From Kluyvera ascorbata_C (GTDB lineage Bacteria; Pseudomonadota; Gammaproteobacteria; Enterobacterales; Enterobacteriaceae): 64,000 nt of DNA. Within the stretch, counting starts at the first letter, position 1. Each line of letters starts with the position of its first letter. Below the pieces are notes generated by a model that did not search any database, had not been told where the DNA came from, and saw only the letters and a program-made list of their open reading frames with translations. Made by a program: the position numbers and the translations under genes. The stretch spans positions 172,510-236,509 of the forward strand of contig NZ_JBIQOI010000007.1 of NCBI RefSeq assembly GCF_044197065.1, written 5' to 3'. This document shows, one piece after another, positions 34,993 through 43,400 of the stretch.

Positions 34993-35840
34993 GACATCCC
35001 GCCCCCGATACTGTTGCGCTCCAGTATGGATGAGATAAACGCGCCGATTAAATAACGGTTTGCCTCTATTCGCTTTGCAAAGGGTTGCAACCCCGGCGTT
35101 TCAGTGCACGCTGCGACGTCGGAACCGGAAGAAAACAACCAGGATTCAAATGACGAATCAAAATGGTTAAAGATGATGCCATCCTCACATTCACAGCCAT
35201 CAACCCGCTCTTTTTCCATGACCGGGAAAAAACGTCCAAGCTCATCACGTAATGCCACGCTAAAATGGCCTGGACGGGCAGTATGTTCAAAGGTGTAGAG
35301 ATACGCCTGCTGGCGAAGAATATCCTCGTGACAACAGAGCACACCGTGTCTGGCTGCGTTTTTCAGAAGCGCTTCATAATTAAGCAGTACTTTTCCTTCA
35401 ACTGAAGGCTCGACCTCTGCCCCATTGGTAAAGCCGCGATTTGGATTCTGTCCAGTACTGTTGAGCCGACAGCCAGCGCTCAGGCCAGACAGGTTCACAA
35501 GCGGTAAAAAACTCACGGCTACGTTATCAAACAATTCAGGGGAGCCCCCGCGCAGAAAATCCAGCATTCCCCAGCATCCCGCGGGTTCTTCTCCATGAAA
35601 CCCTGCCGCAATCAGAATGTGCGGAACGTCGGCCCCCTGATTGACGGACTGATACAATGATATTTTGCCCTCAACAACGCTTCCCAAAACAATCTCGTAA
35701 AGCCCCCATCGCCTGGATTGTTCTCTGAAGGCTGTTTCATAAAACGCGATATCGTTGCTTTGGGTATCATCCTTCTTCACTGGCCAGACGTGACGACCGC
35801 TCTCGCGCCGGGGGATATCGCTTCCGCTTGGCTTAATCAA
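34989..35840 (-). CDS. M14-type zinc carboxypeptidase-like protein
   Basis: A 283-residue protein with metallocarboxypeptidase features: the zinc motif HGEE in AAGFHGEEPAG, the substrate-binding NLSGLSAGCRLNSTGQNPNRGF (compare NPDGxxxxRxNxxGxDxNR) and a glutamate-rich region CTETPGLQPF near the C terminus. The chosen start is TTG because GGAGG lies 6 bases upstream and it overlaps the thrS2 stop by 8 bases; longer starts would lie deep inside thrS2. It sits between thrS2 and pyrC2. It may trim peptides or a metallophore, which is speculative. Confidence 0.75.
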   Translation of the reverse strand: MIKPSGSDIPRRESGRHVWPVKKDDTQSNDIAFYETAFREQSRRWGLYEIVLGSVVEGKISLYQSVNQGADVPHILIAAGFHGEEPAGCWGMLDFLRGGSPELFDNVAVSFLPLVNLSGLSAGCRLNSTGQNPNRGFTNGAEVEPSVEGKVLLNYEALLKNAARHGVLCCHEDILRQQAYLYTFEHTARPGHFSVALRDELGRFFPVMEKERVDGCECEDGIIFNHFDSSFESWLFSSGSDVAACTETPGLQPFAKRIEANRYLIGAFISSILERNSIGGGMS

Positions 35841-37785
35841 GGTTAACCTCCGGTGGCTGGCAACATATTTTGATAGCGTCTGCCGCCTCATTGAGTAACA
35901 GCGTTCCCATGCACTTCCCGGTACGATCGCGTACGGTGACACGCGCCGCATTCTCCTCCGCATCGCCAACGATCAGCAGGAAAGGAATGCGGGCCAGAGT
36001 CTGTTCACGGATTTTAAATCCAATTTTTTCATTGCGGAGGTCGGCCTCACAACGCAGCCCTTTTTTGCGAAGCGCCTTCACAACCTGCTCCGCATACTGG
36101 TGCTGCTTATCGGTAATCGTCATGACCACGACCTGAACCGGCGACAGCCAAGCGGGCAGTTTACCGGCGTAATGTTCAAGAAGAATACCGGTAAAACGCT
36201 CAAGAGAGCCGAAGAGCGCTCTGTGCAACATCACCGGGCGTTTTGTCGAGCCATCCTCGGCAATGTAGCCAATATCAAATCGCTCAGGCAGATTCATATC
36301 CACCTGTAGCGTTCCGCACTGCCAGTCACGGCCAATCGCGTCGCGCAACACAAACTCCAGTTTAGGGCCATAGAAGGCACCTTCACCGGGATTTACCGAC
36401 CATGGTAATCCCTGCGCTTCCAGAGAGGCTGAAAGCGCGTTTTCCAGCCGATCCCAGTCGGCGTCGCTTCCCATGCGCTTTTCAGGACGGGTGGATAACT
36501 TGATTGCGACCTCTTCAAATCCAAACTGCTTATAAATATCAAGCACCAGCTGAAGGATACTTTTACACTCCCCCTCTACCTGTTCCAGCGTGCAAAAGAT
36601 ATGCGCGTCATCCTGAGTAAAATGGCGGACCCGTAATAAACCATGCAGCGATCCAGAGGGTTCATAACGATGGACTTTACCAAATTCAGACAGGCGAACG
36701 GGTAAATCGCGGTAGCTCCTGAGCCCGTATTTAAACAGTGATACCGCCCCCGGACAGTTCATTGGCTTGAGAGCAAAACGTCGACCATCCTCCGTTTGCG
36801 TTGTAAACATATGATCACGATAGTTGTCCCAGTGACCGGATATTTCCCACAGGCTGCGGTCCATGACATCAGGCGTATTGACCTCAACGTAACCCGCCAC
36901 TTCATGGCGGTTACGCATATAGGCAATAAGCGACTGAAAGATTGTCCACCCCCTGGGATGCCAGAAAACCGCGCCAGGCGCATTGTCCTGAAAATGAAAC
37001 AAATCCAGCTCCCGACCCAGCTTACGATGGTCGCGTTTCTCCGCTTCGGCCGTTTTCTCAAGCCAGCCATCAAGCTGTTTTTTGCTGGCCCATGCCGTGC
37101 CATAAATCCGCTGTAGCTGTACGTTGCTGGCTTCCCCCTGCCAGTACGCACCGGATACGTTAAGCAACTTCATATTTTTCAGAAAACGAAGATCCGGAAT
37201 CAGTGGGCCATTAAAGCCGTCCGTGAACTGTTTGAGATGACATAATGTCACCGGCTCATCTGTCGGTATTTCCATCAGCCTCGTTGTTTTGAATTTCTCT
37301 CCCTGCCGCTCAAAACAGTCAACTGCCTGCGCTCGTGTGACCTGCTCTTTAAAAACCGGCGGGTTTTCGGCGATCAATTTTGTCATGTGCTGCTCAATTT
37401 TCAGCAGATCGCTGCTGGTAAAAGGATTATCCGTCGCAAAATCGTAATAAAACCCCTCTTCTGTCAGATGCCCTTCAACCCCCCTGGCAGAGGGAAACAG
37501 CTGATTTACAGACGCAGCAAGAAGGAGAAGGCAGCCACGGCGAATCGGGTCCAACGCTTCTTCGTCAAAAAGCGTAATAATATTGAGCGTGCCACTTTTT
37601 TGCACTGCCTCGATCAGATCGATATATTGGCCATCAATTTCAGCATGCACGGCGTTTTTCGCGACGAAAGAACCGATACTTTCCGCGACGTTCTGCAACG
37701 TGGTCCCTTTTCTGACGAGCTTCAGAGAGCCATCAGGAAGAGTAAAGGTGAGAGGTTCTGACTCTGTTATAAGCGCTTCTGACAT
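35833..37785 (-). CDS. thrS2: Threonyl-tRNA synthetase paralog ThrS2
   Basis: A 650-residue class II synthetase aligning along E. coli ThrRS: TGS domain (1-65), editing domain (70-225), catalytic core (245-535) and anticodon domain (545-650). The catalytic zinc ligands are conserved: Cys in KPMNCPG, His in TQDDAHIF and His in MLHRALFG. The editing site is not: the two His of the HSCAH motif are Arg83 and Leu87, and the Cys and His of MCRGPH are Phe191 and Leu195. The ATG used here begins SEALITESE; the upstream 12 codons look untranslated. Two TGCAAC-type palindromes precede it. A second ThrRS gene is expected elsewhere in the genome. Confidence 0.93.
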   Translation of the reverse strand: MSEALITESEPLTFTLPDGSLKLVRKGTTLQNVAESIGSFVAKNAVHAEIDGQYIDLIEAVQKSGTLNIITLFDEEALDPIRRGCLLLLAASVNQLFPSARGVEGHLTEEGFYYDFATDNPFTSSDLLKIEQHMTKLIAENPPVFKEQVTRAQAVDCFERQGEKFKTTRLMEIPTDEPVTLCHLKQFTDGFNGPLIPDLRFLKNMKLLNVSGAYWQGEASNVQLQRIYGTAWASKKQLDGWLEKTAEAEKRDHRKLGRELDLFHFQDNAPGAVFWHPRGWTIFQSLIAYMRNRHEVAGYVEVNTPDVMDRSLWEISGHWDNYRDHMFTTQTEDGRRFALKPMNCPGAVSLFKYGLRSYRDLPVRLSEFGKVHRYEPSGSLHGLLRVRHFTQDDAHIFCTLEQVEGECKSILQLVLDIYKQFGFEEVAIKLSTRPEKRMGSDADWDRLENALSASLEAQGLPWSVNPGEGAFYGPKLEFVLRDAIGRDWQCGTLQVDMNLPERFDIGYIAEDGSTKRPVMLHRALFGSLERFTGILLEHYAGKLPAWLSPVQVVVMTITDKQHQYAEQVVKALRKKGLRCEADLRNEKIGFKIREQTLARIPFLLIVGDAEENAARVTVRDRTGKCMGTLLLNEAADAIKICCQPPEVNLD

Positions 37786-37817
37786 TTTCGTATCCCGACA
37801 TAGCTCAGTGATTAACA

Positions 37818-37861
37818 GCAACTATGTTGCATTAACCCACAAATTAACGCAACCTTGTTGC
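37818..37861. promoter_or_regulatory. Pair of GCAAC-N3-GTTGC operators upstream of thrS2
   Basis: Two palindromes, GCAACTATGTTGC at 37818-37830 and GCAACCTTGTTGC at 37849-37861, lie 31 bases apart (about three helical turns), 33 and 64 bases upstream of thrS2. The same palindrome occurs between the COG0523 and Fur-family genes at 43401. Confidence 0.6.
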
Positions 37862-37931
37862 ATTAAAAGTCGTCTGTCTGAATATCAATCCCTGCGTAAG
37901 CCATAAAAAATTGCGGCATCAGGCATTAAAT

Positions 37932-37950
37932 GATAACGATAATTCTTCTC
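37932..37950. promoter_or_regulatory. Fur-box-like site upstream of the sitA remnant
   Basis: GATAACGATAATTCTTCTC matches the 19-base Fur consensus GATAATGATAATCATTATC at 15 positions. It lies about 95 bases before the sitA-like start, fitting the iron and manganese control of sit genes. Confidence 0.6.
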
Positions 37951-38042
37951 ATTTAAATATAGCCTGTGCTATGTTTTACAACCTAGGATAGGTTATAACA
38001 TTGCGTAGCATTGACAAACAGTGATTTCATCAGGAGATAACC

Positions 38043-38318
38043 ATGCTTCAACTCAATACGGTAAAGATAATCCTGTTAAGCACGCTTATCACAGGACTGA
38101 CAGCTATCCAGGGCGCTTACGCTGCTGAAAAGTTTAAGGTCATTACGACATTCACGGTAATTGCTGATATGGCACAGAACGTGGAAGGGGACGCCGCAGA
38201 AGTGAGTTCGATCACCAGGCCTGGCGCAGAAATCCATGAATACCAGCCTACAACCAGAGTTATAAAGCGCGCTCAGGGGGGAATGAGAAATACCGCTGAG
38301 GAAGTTAATGTTTTATGA
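38043..38318 (+). pseudogene. SitA/YfeA-type metal-binding protein, truncated
   Basis: The first 78 codons give a signal peptide and the beginning of a cluster 9 (manganese/iron/zinc) solute-binding protein: EKFKVITTFTVIADMAQNVEGDAAEV then ITRPGAEIHEYQPTTRVIKRAQG, with the first metal-binding His in EIHEY. After RAQG the sequence leaves the family and ends in a stop that overlaps the next start (ATGA). About 220 residues are missing. The promoter region and reading frame now feed straight into the DUF1460 gene. Confidence 0.8.
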
Positions 38319-39124
38319 AAAAAGCAATCATCTTTCTCCTTTCGTTTTATAGCTGCACGGGATTTGCTGAGTCTCAGCAGGCACGAAGCGACTATTCTAC
38401 TGAAGAAAGTCAGGCTAAAGTTAACAAAATCCTTCATACTACTTCTTTGTACAGGAAGGGCCTCAGCTATAGTGAACGCGTTGCTGAGATATCTTCCCGT
38501 TTCCTCGGAACGCCTTACCAGTCTCATACACTGATTGGATCATCTTCGATGCAAGAGAGGCTGGTCACTAACCCCAGCACCGTGGATTGTTTTACTTTTC
38601 TTGATTATGTTCGCTCCATGGCGCACGCCAGTAGCTGGCAAACTTATGTATCTGAACTTGTTAATACCCGTTATACAAACGGAAAGATTGATTTTACTGG
38701 CAGAAAACATTTTTTCACGGACTGGGCTGTCATATCTCCGCGAAATGCACAAGATGTTACTCAGGATATCAGCCCCTATGCTATTACTGTCAACAAACAG
38801 CTAAACCAAAAGAATAAAAGACAAGAATATGTTAAGGGTCTCGGCATTATCTCACGCCGGATAAGCTATATACCGGCTTCTGCAATAGATAAAGAGGTAA
38901 TAAATAAACTGCAAACAGGTGATTACGTGGGTATTTATTCAACAAAAAGAGGACTGGATGTTTCACATGTTGGGATCATTATCAAAGACCACAATAATAT
39001 CTGGTTCAGAAATGCATCGTCATTAGCGAAAAACAGAAAGGTAGTTGACTCACCTTTTATTAGATACATGGCTACAAAACCGGGTATTGTAGTTTTACGA
39101 GAGAAAACAGATCAATACCCCTGA
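38315..39124 (+). CDS. DUF1460 (N-acetylmuramoyl-L-alanine amidase-like) secreted protein
   Basis: A 269-residue periplasmic protein with a signal peptide (MKKAIIFLLSFYSCTGFAES) and a DUF1460 domain of the NlpC/P60-like fold: GLSYSERVAEISSRFLGTPYQSHTL, catalytic Cys92 in STVDCFTFLDYV and His218 in LDVSHVGIII. Such amidases cleave peptidoglycan peptides and, like the Zn-dependent amidases they may replace, occur next to COG0523 genes in zinc-responsive clusters. Its start overlaps the truncated sitA frame by 4 bases, so it is likely translated by coupling, with AGGAAG 10 bases upstream as a further ribosome-binding site. Confidence 0.85.
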   Translation: MKKAIIFLLSFYSCTGFAESQQARSDYSTEESQAKVNKILHTTSLYRKGLSYSERVAEISSRFLGTPYQSHTLIGSSSMQERLVTNPSTVDCFTFLDYVRSMAHASSWQTYVSELVNTRYTNGKIDFTGRKHFFTDWAVISPRNAQDVTQDISPYAITVNKQLNQKNKRQEYVKGLGIISRRISYIPASAIDKEVINKLQTGDYVGIYSTKRGLDVSHVGIIIKDHNNIWFRNASSLAKNRKVVDSPFIRYMATKPGIVVLREKTDQYP

Positions 39125-39140
39125 AAAGTAGAATAGTGTG

Positions 39141-40007
39141 TCAGGCAATAGCGCCTTTCCCCACTCCCTCAAAGGCATGGACTTCTATTTTCGCTGCGGG
39201 TAAACCGTGCTCAATTGACTGCCTGATAAATAAAGCCAGTGACTCAACCGTGGTATCACACGGCAGAATATCTACTACCTCAGAACAAAGCATAATTTCA
39301 AAGTATCCCTGAGAACTCCGCCAGGAAGAACATGTCAGCCCCTTATGCCAGTATGCAACGGCACGCGGTGAAAGTGTTGTCACTGTAACGACATCTTCCC
39401 AGCTTAATAGATAAGCGTTAATCCATCGCGTTGCCCACTTCTGTTCCCACATATGGCTTCGCTCACCATCCACAAAAATTCTGATCGCAGAGCGATGCCC
39501 ATGCGCTATTCTCTGGCAATTTCCGCGGTGTTTTTTCAGTCCATGCGAGTAGTGATAACTGCCCCCATTAATACTTTCCGGCCGTAACGTTATCGTTATG
39601 TCTTTTACTCCTGGCGGCAAACACGCCAGTAAATGTTTTTCTATTTGGGATTCAAGGCAACGGGAATTAATATTATCTGTCTGGACCAGCCAGAAACTCT
39701 CCTGCGGCCCGGAAATAAAACACTGGGTCTCCCCATTCTTACGCAGCATGGCGACTTCCGTCGTAGTGCCTGCATGACTAACAATAATATGACTATTTTG
39801 TTCCGGCACAATCAGGACATGATCGGCCAGTTTATCAATTTCATGTTTGATACTTTTTTTAGCATGTGAGAAATCCATTACCATTGACTCAGCATTCAGA
39901 TCTCCCTCAAGAATAATATCAACAATAAGGCTATCGCCAATCAACCCGGATTCCGCATCAAGGAAACTAAAATCCATGACCGTCAGATCATTAATAAAAA
40001 GTTTCAC
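39141..40007 (-). CDS. queD2: QueD-like 6-carboxytetrahydropterin synthase, two-domain form
   Basis: A 288-residue protein with two tunnel-fold halves. Residues 1-115 contain FLDAESGLIGDSLIVDIILEG and MVMDFSHAKKSIKHEIDKLADHVLIVP, a feature of the PTPS/QueD family. Residues 180-285 contain YHYSHGLKKHRGNCQRIAHGH, the first zinc-ligand segment of QueD. The usual single-domain enzyme is about 120 residues, so this is a duplicated or fused form. The start is GTG with AGAGG 6 bases upstream. Related paralogs appear in zinc-responsive regions. A terminator lies between it and the gamma carbonic anhydrase gene, so it probably has its own promoter. Confidence 0.75.
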   Translation of the reverse strand: MKLFINDLTVMDFSFLDAESGLIGDSLIVDIILEGDLNAESMVMDFSHAKKSIKHEIDKLADHVLIVPEQNSHIIVSHAGTTTEVAMLRKNGETQCFISGPQESFWLVQTDNINSRCLESQIEKHLLACLPPGVKDITITLRPESINGGSYHYSHGLKKHRGNCQRIAHGHRSAIRIFVDGERSHMWEQKWATRWINAYLLSWEDVVTVTTLSPRAVAYWHKGLTCSSWRSSQGYFEIMLCSEVVDILPCDTTVESLALFIRQSIEHGLPAAKIEVHAFEGVGKGAIA

Positions 40008-40033
40008 CGCTACCTCTTTAATAAAACAGAAAA

Positions 40034-40061
40034 GCCTCTTCCGCAAAAGGAAAGAAGAGGC
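40034..40061 (-). terminator. Terminator after gamma carbonic anhydrase gene (minus strand)
   Basis: GCCTCTTC and GAAGAGGC form an 8-bp stem around a 12-base loop; on the minus strand it is followed by TTTTCTGTTTT. It falls between the end of the dksA2-folE2-gamma-CA operon and queD2. Confidence 0.75.
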
Positions 40062-40136
40062 AAGTATCATCTTGCTACATTAATAACAAATCGTTAATAA
40101 TACGATGTTATTTTAATGGCACTAACCGAGCCATAC

Positions 40137-40697
40137 TCAGAATTCATTTCGCAACAGCTGATAACCTTCCACCAGTTTGACATTGGTGCTGGCGACTTCT
40201 TCTGAAAATTGTAAAGACGCGGGGTCTACTTTCGAATAACTTTTAAGATCGGAATCAGGCCCCACGCGTTCCGTTGATGGAATATAGGTGTTCTCAGGCA
40301 AGGTAACGCCATCCACAACTGCATTATAGCGAATAACACAACCAGTCTGAATATGACAATTAAACAACACGCTGTTGAATCCAATAAATACCCGTTCATC
40401 AACCTGACAGGGGCCATGCACTATTGCACGGTGGGCAATGGACGTTCCGCTTCCTATCGTCACTGGCGCGCCGCTTTTTGAATGAATAACCACCCCATCC
40501 TGAATATTAGAGTGGGAATGGATAATGATAGGATCCATGTCCCCTTCTGCATTTAGCTCGTCAGCACGGATAACCGCATAGGGTCCGACGTAAACATAAT
40601 CATGAATAATGACACGTCCACAAATTACCGCGGTGGGATCGATATAGGCCTTTGTTGACACCACTGGGGTATGACCTGATGGGTTTTTACGTAACAT
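40137..40697 (-). CDS. Gamma-class carbonic anhydrase-like protein
   Basis: A 186-residue left-handed beta-helix protein (hexapeptide repeats, e.g. AVICGRVIIHDYVYVGPYAVIRADE). The three His positions that bind metal in gamma carbonic anhydrases are present (GVVIHSKSG, SIAHRAIVHGPC). Such proteins can use iron or cobalt, which would suit a zinc-starved cell, but whether this member is active is unknown. The ATG start has AAGGAAG upstream, and its first codons overlap the folE2 stop by 11 bases. It belongs to the dksA2-folE2 operon. Confidence 0.85.
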   Translation of the reverse strand: MLRKNPSGHTPVVSTKAYIDPTAVICGRVIIHDYVYVGPYAVIRADELNAEGDMDPIIIHSHSNIQDGVVIHSKSGAPVTIGSGTSIAHRAIVHGPCQVDERVFIGFNSVLFNCHIQTGCVIRYNAVVDGVTLPENTYIPSTERVGPDSDLKSYSKVDPASLQFSEEVASTNVKLVEGYQLLRNEF

Positions 40698-41622
40698 TTT
40701 TACTTCCTTTCCAGTGAATACGGGCAACGGCATTATGAGGATGCAGGCTTTCCTGATGCTCAACCCTGATATCAAATGCTTCACAAAAGGGTGCACAACG
40801 AAAAACGTTATTGAGCCGACGGGCAGCATCTTCGCAAAACATCAGATTCTGACCGTTAGCCACCGCAAAAGCCTGTTCGTCGCTCCGCTTGACAACCGTT
40901 TGCACGGCTGTCCCGAGAGCAACTTCAGCATAATCAATCAGCTCAATCACAGGCAGTGATTTTGCTTCAGAATTAAGCAGGATACTCACCCATGCCCAGC
41001 TTCGCTGGCTGTGCGGGGTTGCCGGCATTCCTTTCTCAACAAGCCAGTCCGCTATTTCTGCTGCCGGGAGCCTGTCGATCCGGTTACCAAAGTCTTTGCT
41101 AAACTGCAAACCCGCGACGTGGCGGCTAAGCGCGGCGGAAGCAGGACAGGTTGACGAATAAGGGATACCCACTTTGAGGGTAACCGTAAAAGATTGCCTG
41201 AGTTCGGCGCTCAGAGTCAGAGGATAGGCTTTCCAGCCGGAGTGATTAGAATTTAACGACTTACGCGACAGTAACACCTCCCCTGAAATCTCAATACTGG
41301 CTTCATCACTACGTCCCTGATGCGATACCAGAAATGCTTTCAGCACACGTTGCAATAAATCCGGCGTCATTTCCCCTTGTGTTAGTTCATCCAGTAGCAG
41401 ATAAAGGCGAGACATATGGATCCCCTTTTCGGCTTCAGGTGAACTGAGAAGGTTTATGCCGGCATTAACCTTTGCGGCTACCGGCCTGCCTGCGATATCT
41501 ACCGGCAGATCGATTTGCTCCATACCGACCCAGGATAACGACTCACTCTCATCGTCGCCCTTAGTGGACTGAATATCCGGTAGCATGCCGGGGCATAAGG
41601 TTTGTTTCGCTGCCATACTCAT
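40687..41622 (-). CDS. folE2: GTP cyclohydrolase I type 2 (zinc-independent, FolE2)
   Basis: FolE2 makes dihydroneopterin triphosphate from GTP for folate and queuosine synthesis without needing zinc. The 311-residue protein has the COG1469 features PYSSTCPASAALSRH (catalytic Cys), QNLMFCEDAARRL and ESLHPHNAVA. The start is MSMAAKQ, with an alternative two codons in. It lies 55 bases after dksA2 and overlaps the gamma-CA start, indicating one operon driven from the Zur box upstream of dksA2. FolE2 is a classical Zur-regulated replacement for zinc-dependent FolE. Confidence 0.95.
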   Translation of the reverse strand: MSMAAKQTLCPGMLPDIQSTKGDDESESLSWVGMEQIDLPVDIAGRPVAAKVNAGINLLSSPEAEKGIHMSRLYLLLDELTQGEMTPDLLQRVLKAFLVSHQGRSDEASIEISGEVLLSRKSLNSNHSGWKAYPLTLSAELRQSFTVTLKVGIPYSSTCPASAALSRHVAGLQFSKDFGNRIDRLPAAEIADWLVEKGMPATPHSQRSWAWVSILLNSEAKSLPVIELIDYAEVALGTAVQTVVKRSDEQAFAVANGQNLMFCEDAARRLNNVFRCAPFCEAFDIRVEHQESLHPHNAVARIHWKGSKNVT

Positions 41623-41677
41623 ATATACCTGCCTGATCTGTTATTCGTTCCTGTCCCTGCCCGCGCCCCGGGCGGCT

Positions 41678-42100
41678 TTATTTCTTTCGGTACTGAACCT
41701 CAACTTTTTCCTCCTTGGTTTTGGCTTCAATACTTAATTCTGCGGTGGGCCTGAGTAGCAGGCGTTGCAGGCCGATAGGTTCGCCAGTATCCCGGCAGAA
41801 TCCATACTCTCCTTTTTCCAGCCGTATCAGCGCTGCATCATATTTCGGCAGCAGGCGGCTTTCCCTGTCTATCTGTCTGAACAACAGACGTAACTGCTCT
41901 TCACGAATGGCGATATCCCCTTCGTCACCCGTTTCGGGATTCTCCTGCAACTGTTGCTTCATCTGATCGATATGATCGAGTACCTCCTGCCTTTCGTGGC
42001 GGATAAGCCGCCGGAAGTAGTCCTGTTGCACAGGGTTCATGTAGTCTTCTGGCGGCATAGCCAGGATTTTTTCTCGTTCAGCGCGGGTAGGTTTAGTCAT
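41678..42100 (-). CDS. dksA2: Zinc-independent DksA paralog DksA2
   Basis: A 140-residue DksA/TraR-type RNA-polymerase-binding factor. The long coiled coil (residues 30-105) and the region ILAMPPEDYMNPVQQDYFRRLI are conserved. The C4 zinc finger has lost its ligands: only one Cys remains (YGFCRDTG), with Thr, Ala and Leu at the other positions. This is the mark of DksA2 proteins that fold without zinc. A Zur-type box lies 32 bases before the start. It is the first gene of the dksA2-folE2-gamma-CA operon. Confidence 0.92.
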   Translation of the reverse strand: MTKPTRAEREKILAMPPEDYMNPVQQDYFRRLIRHERQEVLDHIDQMKQQLQENPETGDEGDIAIREEQLRLLFRQIDRESRLLPKYDAALIRLEKGEYGFCRDTGEPIGLQRLLLRPTAELSIEAKTKEEKVEVQYRKK

Positions 42101-42131
42101 GTCCTGTACCGATAAAATTGCATAATGAAAC

Positions 42132-42150
42132 GCTATAACATAACATTAAC
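42132..42150 (-). promoter_or_regulatory. Zur-type operator upstream of dksA2
   Basis: On the minus strand AATGTTATGTTATAGCG matches the TGTTATGTTATAACGTAACA boxes at 45420 and 50195 in its left half, with one change. It lies 32 bases from the dksA2 start. Confidence 0.7.
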
Positions 42151-42170
42151 TAACGCTGCAAAATAACCTG

Positions 42171-43370
42171 TTAAACCAGCCTGGCCACTTTCGTGGGCCA
42201 GGGATCGTGGAAAATCCCCCCCTGCTGCCACCAGTGAATTTGCTCTTCCGTGAGTAAACACTGGCGCAATGCAAGGGTGAAATCGTCGATTTCTCCGCTC
42301 TCGCCAATAACCGTCAGGCGGCAGCGCCGGTCACCAAATCTGCCAGGCATTTTTGCCAGTTGCTCACGGATAGCTGAGCGTTCTTCCTTTGTCAGTGAAT
42401 TATCAGTGTGCGTCAGGACCCCGGCTTTCCAGTAGCTTATGAATTCAAGATTGATGCTCCCTGCTGCCTGGTTCCACAATAATGCCAGATCATCCCTTCC
42501 CGGTAGCCAGAAAAACCCCTTGCTGCGGTAAACACCTGCGCCCATAAAGCGATGACAGGTATCCCATAGCCGCTGCGGATGAAATGGACGGTCATCCTCA
42601 ATGACCCGCCACGAAATATCATATTTTTTGTTGGGTTCATCCGGCAAAACTGCATCAATGGCATCCTGAAGCTCATCGATAAGTAACGCGACACGATGAA
42701 AATCGTAATCCGGCATGGAAAGCAATTCATCCAGCTGTAAATTTCCCCAGGGTACGGCCATAGTTGCAACCTGGGGATTAAGTGGATGTATGGCTCTGGC
42801 TACCTCAGTAACCACATAGAAGGGTAACCTGTCGTTTTTGGTTAATAAGAGCTTATTACAGAACATAATCTGTTCTGCCAGCAGGCTTTCCACTCCCCGG
42901 GTCCCTTTGTTGAGGTGCTCCTGGAAAATCGGAATAAGCGTCTTTCCACCGTCGTAGTCATCATTAAGCATGACCGTGTCTACAAGAGACAAAAATGCTT
43001 TGAGACTTACCTGGGTGTGTTCTCGCAGATAGCGGACCAGGGGAAGAGGATGGCTGCTGCCTGACGTTTCCAGTAAAATAAAATCCGGAGACCTTTTTTC
43101 GAGCAGGTTTTTCAGCGCGGAATCCAGCTTCTGGATCCCACTTCTGCTGCTGATACTGTCTGCTGAAATACTCACAAAATTGTTACTGGCTGCATCAACG
43201 ATTTCTGTGTTGGCTATCAGGACGCCATCCACATCAAGTTCACTCATGTCATTAACGATGACGGATACAGTCATTCGCCGTTTGTATGCCTGTGTAAGAA
43301 GGTTTTTTAGCAGAGTAGTTTTCCCTGCCCCCAGAAAACCATTAAGGATAATGAGCGGTGTTCTTTTCAT
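42171..43370 (-). CDS. COG0523 GTPase lacking the CxCC motif
   Basis: A 399-residue G3E-family GTPase with Walker A NGFLGAGKTT, NDMSELDVDG, the ETSG switch II and TKND (G4-like). The CobW C-terminal domain is present (RPFHPQRLWD, GVYRSKGFFWLPGR). The zinc-binding GCxCC segment that normally follows switch I is replaced by ASNNFVSISA (residues 61-70), so it cannot carry metal there in the usual way. The ATG chosen begins KRTPLIILN; a longer frame would run across the palindrome at 43401. It is divergent from a Fur-family gene. COG0523 members deliver or scavenge metal for target enzymes. Confidence 0.85.
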   Translation of the reverse strand: MKRTPLIILNGFLGAGKTTLLKNLLTQAYKRRMTVSVIVNDMSELDVDGVLIANTEIVDAASNNFVSISADSISSRSGIQKLDSALKNLLEKRSPDFILLETSGSSHPLPLVRYLREHTQVSLKAFLSLVDTVMLNDDYDGGKTLIPIFQEHLNKGTRGVESLLAEQIMFCNKLLLTKNDRLPFYVVTEVARAIHPLNPQVATMAVPWGNLQLDELLSMPDYDFHRVALLIDELQDAIDAVLPDEPNKKYDISWRVIEDDRPFHPQRLWDTCHRFMGAGVYRSKGFFWLPGRDDLALLWNQAAGSINLEFISYWKAGVLTHTDNSLTKEERSAIREQLAKMPGRFGDRRCRLTVIGESGEIDDFTLALRQCLLTEEQIHWWQQGGIFHDPWPTKVARLV

Positions 43371-43400
43371 AGCATCCAGCCTTATGCCGCTAAACGTTAA

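Noticed and set aside
40080..40120. Possible Zur box upstream of queD2 (AATAACATCGTATTATTAACG on the minus strand region)
   Set aside because: Symmetry and match to the other boxes are too weak to claim.
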